Source of the DNA: Candidatus Nomurabacteria bacterium
GTDB lineage: Bacteria; Patescibacteriota; Minisyncoccia; Phycocordibacterales; UBA9973
Direction: 5' to 3'
Length of the DNA stretch: 5,176 bases
NCBI GenBank assembly: GCA_943356395.1
Contig: CALRFC010000003.1
Span: 1 to 5,176, forward strand
Shown one piece after another: positions 1 to 4,923 of this stretch (the first letter of the stretch is position 1; each line of letters begins with the position of its first letter). The position numbers and the translations under genes are program-made. Below the pieces are notes generated by a model. That model did not search any database. It was not told the origin of the DNA and saw only the letters and a list, made by a program, of their open reading frames with translations.

Positions 1-1
1 A

Positions 2-679
2 GACGAGAATGCGAGCGCCGGCGCGCCGTCCGCGCAGAAAACCGAAGTCCTGCTCGCCGCCATTCACAACGATGTCGTCGCCCGCTATCGCGACATCGCG
101 AAGAAAGCCGATCTCGACGCGCGCTTCTTCGAGATCGAAGTCTTCTCTTCGATCCGCGCGGCGCTCCATCACGAGCTCTCGACCGTCGTCCTCTTGGACA
201 TGGGCGCGCTCAAGACGAAGATTTCCGTCATCGAATACGGCATCGTGAAGAGCTTTCATGTCATCAATCGCGGTTCGCAGGACATCACGAACGCGCTTTC
301 GACCGCGTTTGGCATCCCGTTCCCGAAAGCCGAAGAGATGAAGCGCGCCTACGGTCTCCACGGCAGTGCGAGCGATCCGAAGATCGCGGAGGTCATGGCG
401 TCATCGCTCGATTTCATTCTCGCCGAAACGGGGAGCGCGATCTTGAATTATGAAAAGCGCTACAACCGCGTCGTCGCGAAAGTCATCCTCTCCGGCGGCG
501 GCGTCCTTTTGAAAGGGCTCGTTGAGAAAGCCAAAGAGAGCGTGCGCGCGGAAATCGTGCTTTCGAATCCGTTCGCAAAAACCGAAGCGCCGGCATTCCT
601 CGAACAAGTGCTCGCCACGACCGGTCCGGAATTCTCTGTCGCAACGGGACTCGCACTTAGGATGCTCGCGGACGAGTAA
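2..679 (+). CDS. pilM: Type IV pilus assembly protein PilM, actin-like ATPase fold (5' end missing)
   Basis: This is the C-terminal 225 residues of a PilM-type protein. The reading frame is open from the window edge to the TAA at 677-679, so the start lies upstream. The protein begins with a stretch like the middle of PilM (EVLLAAIHNDVVARYRDIAK), followed by FFEIEVFSSIRAAL. Next come VVLLDMGALKTKISVIEYG, which resembles the phosphate-2 motif (DxG) of the actin/FtsA/Hsp70 superfamily, and later VILSGGGVLLKGL, the glycine-rich adenosine motif near the C-terminus. PilM is a cytoplasmic, FtsA-related protein that binds ATP and docks on the short cytoplasmic tail of PilN at the base of the type IV pilus machine. 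The downstream pilN-like and pilO-like genes support this. Nothing looks broken: the C-terminus ends naturally after the final helix (ATGLALRMLADE). An FtsA or another actin-like protein is the alternative, made unlikely by the neighbours. Confidence 0.88.
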   Translation, partial: DENASAGAPSAQKTEVLLAAIHNDVVARYRDIAKKADLDARFFEIEVFSSIRAALHHELSTVVLLDMGALKTKISVIEYGIVKSFHVINRGSQDITNALSTAFGIPFPKAEEMKRAYGLHGSASDPKIAEVMASSLDFILAETGSAILNYEKRYNRVVAKVILSGGGVLLKGLVEKAKESVRAEIVLSNPFAKTEAPAFLEQVLATTGPEFSVATGLALRMLADE

Positions 680-686
680 ATAAAAG

Positions 687-837
687 AAAGCTTTTAGCTT
701 CTTGCTTCCTGCTGTTAGCTTTTGAATCAGAAGCTGGAAGCCCGTCCGAACGGATTCATCCGGGCGGGCAAAAAGCCCGCCCGACTGAACGACAATAATA
801 CTTCAGTCGTTCGGGCGGGCAGACAGCTGAAAGCTTT
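687..837 (-). repeat. Composite AGCTT-rich dispersed repeat, copy A, carrying a GC-rich insert
   Basis: This non-coding element just after pilM matches, in inverted orientation, a second copy at 2988-3086. Three blocks are collinear between the copies. Bases 689-722 match the reverse complement of 3053-3086 at 32 of 34 positions. Bases 731-740 match 3013-3022 at 10 of 10. Bases 823-837 match 2988-3002 at 15 of 15. Copy A has about 72 more bases than copy B between its second and third blocks, and these are the GC-rich nested inverted repeat. Copy A has about 22 fewer bases between its first and second blocks. I see no coding potential beyond a spurious short frame. The element could be a miniature mobile or palindromic intergenic repeat, or a processed RNA structure. 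I do not recognise a named family. Confidence 0.75.
740..820. repeat. GC-rich nested inverted repeat able to form a three-way junction
   Basis: The outer arms 740-752 and 808-820 pair over 13 positions (12 Watson-Crick and one G-T). Inside, 761-769 (CGGGCGGGC) pairs perfectly with 775-783 over 9 bp around an AAAAA loop. A third stem pairs 784-789 with 802-807 (ACTGAA/TTCAGT) around a 12-nt AT-rich loop. The same GCCCGCCCG word therefore occurs four times in alternating orientation, and rival folds are possible, for example 775-783 with 812-820. No T-run follows any of the stems on either strand, so a simple intrinsic terminator is unlikely. The block is much more GC-rich than the sequence around it and sits inside the AGCTT-rich repeat, as an inserted module would. 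Confidence 0.8.
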
Positions 838-876
838 CATCACTAACTATTCTTCAGGTTTTCCCCTTACAACGCC

Positions 877-905
877 TATACACAAAAATTCTTATTCTAT
901 ATAAT
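877..905 (+). promoter_or_regulatory. Predicted sigma-70 type promoter for the pilN-pilO unit
   Basis: A perfect TATAAT lies at 900-905. A 17-nt spacer separates it from TATACA at 877-882, which matches the TTGACA -35 consensus at four of six positions. The region is clearly more AT-rich than the flanking genes. Transcription would start near 911-913 and give a leader of about 48 nt before the pilN ATG at 960. It is the strongest promoter-like sequence in the window and lies after the repeat that separates pilM from pilN, which suggests that pilN-pilO has its own transcript. Confidence 0.55.
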
Positions 906-912
906 GTGTATA
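877..912. promoter_or_regulatory. Inverted repeat TATACACA-N20-TGTGTATA straddling the promoter, possible operator
   Basis: TATACACA at 877-884 and TGTGTATA at 905-912 are perfect 8-bp inverted repeats separated by 20 nt. The left arm covers the predicted -35 and the right arm covers the last base of the -10 and the expected start site. A dimeric regulator binding both arms would block RNA polymerase. AT-rich sequence makes chance dyads common, so the operator reading is tentative. Confidence 0.3.
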
Positions 913-936
913 AGTATTTTTACCAGTCCCTAGCTA

Positions 937-952
937 CTAGAACCTAGAACCT
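937..952 (+). repeat. Tandem CTAGAAC repeat in the pilN leader
   Basis: CTAGAAC occurs at 937-943 and again immediately at 944-950, followed by CT. A further CTAG lies at 930-933. This short degenerate tandem sits in the 5' untranslated leader, directly upstream of the pilN start, and resembles low-complexity spacers elsewhere in the window. No Shine-Dalgarno sequence is visible between it and the ATG. Confidence 0.5.
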
Positions 953-959
953 GATCCCC

Positions 960-1634
960 ATGGATCCCACTCTCCCACAAACATCGTTCATTCCGAAAAA
1001 GCCGCTTTCCGAAGACCGGCCGGTGCGTTCGCGTCCGGTCAATATGTTCGTCTTCATCGCCACACTGATTTTCTTCGCTTCGATCGTGGCGGCGGTCGGC
1101 GTGTATCTGTATCGGAGCGTCATCTCCAAACAAGTCACGGAAATGAACGCCGAGCTCGAGCGCGCGCGCGCGTCGTTCGATCCGGCGCTCTTGGGCGATT
1201 TGCAAACGCTCGACCGGAGAATCAGCGCCGCGAACCAATTGCTTGCCGAGCACCGCGTGCTCACGCCCATTTTCGAAGCGCTCCAAACACTGACCTTAAA
1301 GACGATTCGCTACACGAAATTCTCGTACAAGATCGCCGACCCGACAAAAAAGATTTATCAGATGGACATCGACGGCCAGTCTTCCGGCGGCTACGCGCCG
1401 ATCGCGCTCCAGTCCGACATGTTTCTCCGCAACAAATACATCATTGATCCGATTTTTTCGAATTTGGCGGTCGACGATCGCGGACGCGTGACATTCAAGC
1501 TCTCGTTCACCGTCGATTCCGCGCTCATCTCGTACGAAAATTCTCTGGCTTCGATGCCGCCGGTTCCTTCTTCGAATACTGCGGGAACAACCACCATACC
1601 GACCGGCGGATCGTCTAATCAAACGCCGCAATAA
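960..1634 (+). CDS. pilN: PilN-like type IV pilus alignment-complex protein
   Basis: This gene encodes a 224-residue bitopic membrane protein. Residues 1-28 are cytoplasmic and contain TSFIPKKPLS, the likely counterpart of the INLLP-type motif by which PilN binds PilM. One transmembrane helix spans about residues 29-51 (MFVFIATLIFFASIVAAVGV and following). A charged helical region at about 55-98 is probably a coiled coil (QVTEMNAELERARASF, LDRRISAANQLLAEH). A mixed alpha/beta extracytoplasmic domain covers about 99-195. The last 26 residues are a Pro/Ser/Thr/Gly/Asn-rich flexible tail, which classical PilN proteins lack. The ATG at 960 is chosen because it gives the complete cytoplasmic motif. 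No Shine-Dalgarno is seen. The position between pilM and a pilO-like gene, with only 5 nt to the next start, is the standard pilMNO order. Primary similarity to proteobacterial PilN is weak, so the name rests on topology and context. Confidence 0.72.
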   Translation: MDPTLPQTSFIPKKPLSEDRPVRSRPVNMFVFIATLIFFASIVAAVGVYLYRSVISKQVTEMNAELERARASFDPALLGDLQTLDRRISAANQLLAEHRVLTPIFEALQTLTLKTIRYTKFSYKIADPTKKIYQMDIDGQSSGGYAPIALQSDMFLRNKYIIDPIFSNLAVDDRGRVTFKLSFTVDSALISYENSLASMPPVPSSNTAGTTTIPTGGSSNQTPQ

Positions 1635-1639
1635 TTTTT

Positions 1640-2224
1640 ATGACACGATTCATTTTTCCAATCATTCTGGTTCTCATCTCGCTCGGTTCTTTCGCGTGGT
1701 TCACCAATCCTGTCTACAAGGATATCAGCGACCTGAAAACGCGCCGCGCCGCATACGACGAAGCTCTGACCAATTCGAAAGAGCTCGCTCGCGTGCGCGA
1801 CGAGCTCGTTGCCAAATACAACAGCTTTTCCGCCTCCGACTTGGAGCACTTGCGCAAGCTCGTGCCGGACAATGTCGACAACATCCGCCTCATCCTCGAG
1901 ATCGAACGCATCGCTTCTTCCCACGCGATGTCGCTTTCGAATGTGAAATACAATGTCCTCGATCAGAAAAAAGATGCCGCGGCGCAGGCGGCCGTCGGCG
2001 GCGTGCCTCTGTCGGAGCAAAACAAGAATTTCGGGACATTCGATCTGCAATTCTCGACCAAGGGCGACTATGCGACATTCCTCACTTTCTTGAGCGACAT
2101 CGAGCACAGCTTGCGCCTTGTCGATTTGAGTTCGCTTTCCGTATCGGTCGGGGATTCGCTCGATCAGTCGAAGAATATTTATTCCTATGATTTGTCGATA
2201 CAGACATATTGGCTGAAGAACTAG
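1640..2224 (+). CDS. pilO: PilO-like type IV pilus alignment-complex protein
   Basis: This is a 194-residue protein with the PilO plan. It has a three-residue N-terminus, a transmembrane helix at about residues 4-22 (FIFPIILVLISLGSFAWF), and a coiled coil at about 28-62 (DISDLKTRRAAYDEALTNSK onward). A ferredoxin-like extracytoplasmic domain follows. Its first helix is in LVPDNVDNIRLILEIERIA (74-92), and it has the PilO-type stretch GDYATFLTFLSDIEHSLRLV (142-161) followed by DLSSLSVSV. A loop at about 108-130 is rich in Ala, Gly and Gln. PilO forms heterodimers with PilN through the coiled coil and the periplasmic-type domain, and the pair connects PilM to the outer parts of the pilus machine. 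The start lies 5 nt after the pilN stop, with T-rich sequence and no Shine-Dalgarno, so translation is probably coupled to pilN. The length is close to the family norm. Confidence 0.8.
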   Translation: MTRFIFPIILVLISLGSFAWFTNPVYKDISDLKTRRAAYDEALTNSKELARVRDELVAKYNSFSASDLEHLRKLVPDNVDNIRLILEIERIASSHAMSLSNVKYNVLDQKKDAAAQAAVGGVPLSEQNKNFGTFDLQFSTKGDYATFLTFLSDIEHSLRLVDLSSLSVSVGDSLDQSKNIYSYDLSIQTYWLKN

Positions 2225-2339
2225 CGCGATGCGAATATAACGCGATACTAATCTACAAATTCATCCGAATCTACGAATGACTACGAATAAATACAAAAAT
2301 ACGAATAAATCATAGAACATGAATCATAAAACATAAACC
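2225..2339 (+). repeat. AT-rich spacer of degenerate short repeats (ACGAAT and CATAAA types)
   Basis: This spacer between the pilO-like gene and the next gene contains no credible coding frame. CTACGAATGA at 2271-2280 is followed directly by CTACGAATAA at 2281-2290, and TACGAAT recurs at 2300-2306. Looser relatives (CCGAAT, GCGAAT) lie upstream. From 2311 the words change to CATAGAACAT, GAATCATAAA and ACATAAACC, ending at the ATG of the next gene. The block differs in sequence from the AGCTT-type element but is also a degenerate tandem ending at a start codon. I see no clear promoter or terminator in it. Confidence 0.55.
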
Positions 2340-2978
2340 ATGAAAAAATTGATCAAAAAAATTATAATCATCGCGGGCGTCGCCATCGTCATCTGGCTCG
2401 CGTATTCGCTTTTCTTCAAAAAGAACGCGGCAACGCCGCAAACGGGACTTGTTACGACGACCGCAAGCGATAGCGGCATCACCGACGAAGGCCAAGTGTC
2501 TCTCGGCGGGGAATTCTTGCACACGCTCCTTAGTATGAAGACGATTTCTCTCAACGATTCCGTGCTCCGCGATCCGGGCTTCGTCCGTCTCAATGATTTC
2601 TCGATCGTCCTCACGCGCGATCCGGGCATAGAAGGCAGAAAAAATCCGTTCGCGCCGTTCGGCTCCGACAGCATCGATTCGAGCGCGGCGGCGCAAGTCA
2701 CCACGAACAGCGTGACGAGCATCTCTTCTTCCGGCGCGACATTCTCCGGCTCGACTTTGCAGGGCACGACGCCGTCGGAGCGCTGGTTCGAATGGGGACT
2801 CACGGAAAACTTGGGAAGCCAGAGCCCGAAAATCACTTCCGCGACCGCGCCGTTCTCCTTCTCGGCAAACAATCTCGCGCCGTCGACGACCTACCATGTC
2901 AAAGCCGTTTCAACTTTGAACGGACAGACGATCTACGGCAACGATGTGTCGTTCATGACGCTCGCGGCGAAGAAATAA
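2340..2978 (+). CDS. Membrane-anchored protein with PilP-like NPF motif and C-terminal FN3-like domain
   Basis: This is a 212-residue protein. A Lys-rich N-terminus (MKKLIKK) precedes one membrane helix at about residues 8-26, and there is no lipobox cysteine. A linker leads to a segment at about 57-107 that includes LHTLLSMKTISLNDSVL and EGRKNPFAPFG. The R-x-NPF-x-P motif recalls the (R)DPFxP sequence of PilP proteins, which are recruited to PilN-PilO. Residues about 122-208 look like a fibronectin type III-like beta-sandwich, with ATFSGSTL, RWFEWGLT, APSTTYHVKAV and YGNDVSFMT as its strands. Placement between pilO and pilB matches the usual pilP slot. I infer an extracytoplasmic partner of the alignment complex. 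The PilP relationship is suggested by one motif plus position and is not proven. The gene is separated from pilO by a repeat spacer, has no Shine-Dalgarno, and could have its own transcript. The alternative is an unrelated surface FN3 protein. Confidence 0.6.
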   Translation: MKKLIKKIIIIAGVAIVIWLAYSLFFKKNAATPQTGLVTTTASDSGITDEGQVSLGGEFLHTLLSMKTISLNDSVLRDPGFVRLNDFSIVLTRDPGIEGRKNPFAPFGSDSIDSSAAAQVTTNSVTSISSSGATFSGSTLQGTTPSERWFEWGLTENLGSQSPKITSATAPFSFSANNLAPSTTYHVKAVSTLNGQTIYGNDVSFMTLAAKK

Positions 2979-2987
2979 GTGCGATTC

Positions 2988-3086
2988 AAAGCTTTCAGCT
3001 GTTTGCTTCCTGCTTCCAGCTTTTAAAAACAGAAACTCGAAACTAGAATTTTAAAGCTAACAGCAAAAAGCAAGAAGCTAAAAGCT
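2988..3086 (+). repeat. Composite AGCTT-rich dispersed repeat, copy B, itself an imperfect inverted repeat
   Basis: This is the second copy of the element found at 687-837, in opposite orientation and without the GC-rich block. Its two halves are also related. Bases 2990-3023 match the reverse complement of 3053-3086 at 26 of 34 positions, so the transcript could form a long imperfect hairpin with a 29-nt loop region (3024-3052). It also shares a direct match with copy A: 3003-3024 against 702-723, 19 of 22. It begins 9 nt after the stop codon of the FN3-like gene, and a short T run (3092-3096) follows 5 nt after it. It could therefore slow or end transcription, but it is not a classical terminator. 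Confidence 0.7.
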
Positions 3087-3122
3087 AATACTTTTTCCCT
3101 GTTCGCTTTTCGCTTTTTCCTT

Positions 3123-3128
3123 TATACT
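3123..3128 (+). promoter_or_regulatory. Predicted -10 box for pilB, implying a leaderless or nearly leaderless mRNA
   Basis: TATACT at 3123-3128 matches TATAAT at five of six positions. The ATG of pilB is at 3135, seven bases after the end of the box, which is where transcription would normally start. The sequence upstream is pyrimidine-rich (CTTTTTCC, GCTTTTCGCTTTTTCC), and only a poor -35 (TGTTCG near 3100-3105) is seen. No Shine-Dalgarno is present, which fits a leaderless start. Confidence 0.4.
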
Positions 3129-3134
3129 TATCTC

Positions 3135-4871
3135 ATGGATCTCATCCAAGAACTTGTCACTCTCGGTCTCATTAAAGAAGAGCAGGTGAGCGAGGTTCTT
3201 CGCATCGCCGAAGAAAAATATTCCGGCAACATCGAATCCGCCCTCTCTGATTTCAAGATTCCCGAAACGGCCATGCTCGACGCGAAAGGCAAGGCCTACG
3301 GCGTGCCGACCAAATCAGTCGATCCGAAATCGATTCCATTCGATGTGCTCAAATACATTCCCGAAGATTCCGCCAAGCACTACAAGATGATTCCGCTCTC
3401 GGTCGCAAACGGCGTGCTCTCGATCGGCGCCGTCAATCCCGATGACATTGCCGGCTTGGATGCGCTCTCGTTCATCACCGGAAACCTCGGCGTCACCTAC
3501 AAGATTTTCGCGATTTCCGACAAGAATTTCGAACAACTGCTCACCAATTACAAAGGACTGACCGGCGAAGTCGATCAGGCGGTTTCCGAACTCGACGCCG
3601 AAATCGCGGAAGTCGACACATCGGACATAAAGATAGAGAATCGGAAGATTCAGGACGATCTGAAGCCCGGGGAAGAAGCGAAAATCGTCGAAGAGGCGCC
3701 GATCATCAAGATCGTGGCGGTCATTCTTCGCCACGCGACCGAAGGCAACGCGTCCGACATCCACATCGAGAACACCGGCGAGAATGTGAAAGTCCGCTTC
3801 CGCGTTGACGGCATCCTCCACACTTCGCTCGTCCTTCCGATCAATGTCTTTGCCGGCATCGTCGCGCGCATCAAGATCATGGCGAAGCTCCGCCTCGACG
3901 AAAAAAGGAAGCCGCAGGACGGATCGTTTTCCACAAAAATAGAGAATCGCAAAGTCGAATTCCGCGTCTCGACTTTTCCCGCGTACTACGGCGAAAAAGT
4001 CGTCATGCGAATCTTGGACTCCGAACGAGGCGTGCGGAAGATCGACGAGCTCGGCATGTCGCCGGAGAATCTCGCGCTCGTCAAAGAAGCGCTCGCGCGC
4101 CCGTACGGGCTCATCCTGATCACAGGGCCCACCGGCTCCGGAAAATCGACCACGCTTTATTCGATGCTCTCCGAAATCGATCGCGAGAAGCACAATGTCG
4201 TTTCGCTCGAGGATCCTGTGGAATATCACATCCAAGGCGTCAGCCAGTCGCAAGTCATGCCGGAAATCGGCTATACATTCGCAAACGGCCTCCGCAGTAT
4301 CCTCCGTCAGGATCCGAACATCATCATGGTCGGAGAAATCCGCGACCGCGACACCGCCGAGCTCGCGATCCAAGCCGCGCTCACCGGCCACCTCGTGCTC
4401 TCCACGCTCCACACCAATAGCGCGATCGGCATCGTGCCGCGCTTGGTCGACATGGGCATCGATCCGTATCTGATCGCGCCGACTCTGATTCTCGGCATGG
4501 CGCAGCGCCTCGCGCGCATGGTCTGTCCGTCGTCGAGAAAAGAAGTTCCGATGACCGAGAGCGTGAAGACGATGCTCGACAAGGAATTTGCCGATCTGCC
4601 GGAAGAGTATCGCAAGAAATTGGGCATCACCGACAAGATGTACGAAGTCGTACCGTCGCCGGAGTGTCCGGCCGGAACGCACGGGCGCATGTCGATCTAC
4701 GAGATGTACAAAGTCGACGCCGATGTGCAGAAAGTCATTTTGGAGAAGCCCAACGAAGGCGAGATTTACAAGGTTGTTCGCGCGCGCGGGATGCTCACGA
4801 TGAAAGAAGACGCCATCTTAAAGAGTCTGAAGGGCGAGTTGCCCTTCGAAGAAGTGTATGTCGAGCTCTGA
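3135..4871 (+). CDS. pilB: Type IV pilus assembly ATPase PilB (GspE/T2SSE family)
   Basis: This complete 578-residue secretion ATPase powers pilin polymerisation at the cytoplasmic face of the membrane. Residues about 1-140 form the N-terminal MshEN/T2SSE-N-type domain (MDLIQELVTLGLIKEEQVSE), followed by an acidic linker at about 145-185. The N2 domain covers about 186-300, with NASDIHIE, VRFRVDGILH and KRKPQDGSF. The motor domain has Walker A GPTGSGKST (331-339), an Asp box VVSLEDPVEY (355-364), Walker B IIMVGEIRDRDTAE (396-409) with catalytic Glu401, and a His box GHLVLSTLHTN (418-428). All motor motifs are intact. The usual four-cysteine zinc site is degenerate. Only Cys464 (VCPSSRK) and Cys511 (PECPAGTHGR) remain where the family normally has two CxxC-type pairs. 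The length is typical of PilB and longer than PilT, and the N-terminal domain and Walker B context favour an assembly ATPase over a retraction ATPase. A type II secretion GspE is the alternative, disfavoured by the pilMNO neighbours. Confidence 0.93.
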   Translation: MDLIQELVTLGLIKEEQVSEVLRIAEEKYSGNIESALSDFKIPETAMLDAKGKAYGVPTKSVDPKSIPFDVLKYIPEDSAKHYKMIPLSVANGVLSIGAVNPDDIAGLDALSFITGNLGVTYKIFAISDKNFEQLLTNYKGLTGEVDQAVSELDAEIAEVDTSDIKIENRKIQDDLKPGEEAKIVEEAPIIKIVAVILRHATEGNASDIHIENTGENVKVRFRVDGILHTSLVLPINVFAGIVARIKIMAKLRLDEKRKPQDGSFSTKIENRKVEFRVSTFPAYYGEKVVMRILDSERGVRKIDELGMSPENLALVKEALARPYGLILITGPTGSGKSTTLYSMLSEIDREKHNVVSLEDPVEYHIQGVSQSQVMPEIGYTFANGLRSILRQDPNIIMVGEIRDRDTAELAIQAALTGHLVLSTLHTNSAIGIVPRLVDMGIDPYLIAPTLILGMAQRLARMVCPSSRKEVPMTESVKTMLDKEFADLPEEYRKKLGITDKMYEVVPSPECPAGTHGRMSIYEMYKVDADVQKVILEKPNEGEIYKVVRARGMLTMKEDAILKSLKGELPFEEVYVEL

Positions 4872-4891
4872 TCTCCAAGCCGCGCGCAATG

Positions 4892-4900
4892 TGATACAAT
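4892..4900 (+). promoter_or_regulatory. Predicted extended -10 promoter for the response regulator
   Basis: TGATACAAT at 4892-4900 combines a TACAAT -10 box with the TGn extension. The -35 position directly after the pilB stop (TCTCCA, 4872-4877) is poor, which an extended -10 can offset. Transcription would start near 4907, giving a leader of about 17 nt to the ATG at 4924. The gene could also be read through from pilB, because the gap is only 52 nt and no terminator is visible. Confidence 0.45.
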
Positions 4901-4923
4901 AGAAAGCGTACAAGAACAATATT

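Noticed and set aside
9..248. 79-codon + strand frame rich in Arg and Ser at the window start
   Set aside because: It overlaps the pilM frame out of phase, and its composition is that of a frame-shifted GC-rich gene.
761..783. GC-rich hairpin as an intrinsic terminator of pilM
   Set aside because: The stem is strong, but no T-run follows on either strand. It fits better as part of the larger nested repeat.
687..837. CRISPR array or tRNA-like structure in the pilM-pilN gap
   Set aside because: There are no evenly spaced identical repeats with unique spacers, and no cloverleaf with the conserved tRNA T-arm sequence. The repeats are inverted and nested.
722..904. Short + strand frame of 60 codons with a TTG start between pilM and pilN
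   Set aside because: It lies mostly inside the inverted repeat, its protein is a translation of the repeat (Arg/Ala/Gly/Pro-rich), and it ends in the promoter. No start signal or domain is visible.
3315..4682. Long open frame of 455 codons on the - strand opposite pilB
   Set aside because: It is the mirror of the codon usage of pilB. The translation is rich in Arg, Asp and His with no domain pattern, while the + strand encodes all motifs of a known ATPase.
3135..4871. PilT retraction ATPase or GspE of type II secretion instead of PilB
   Set aside because: The length of 578 residues with a full N-terminal domain exceeds PilT, and adjacent pilM, pilN and pilO genes without secretion-specific genes favour PilB.
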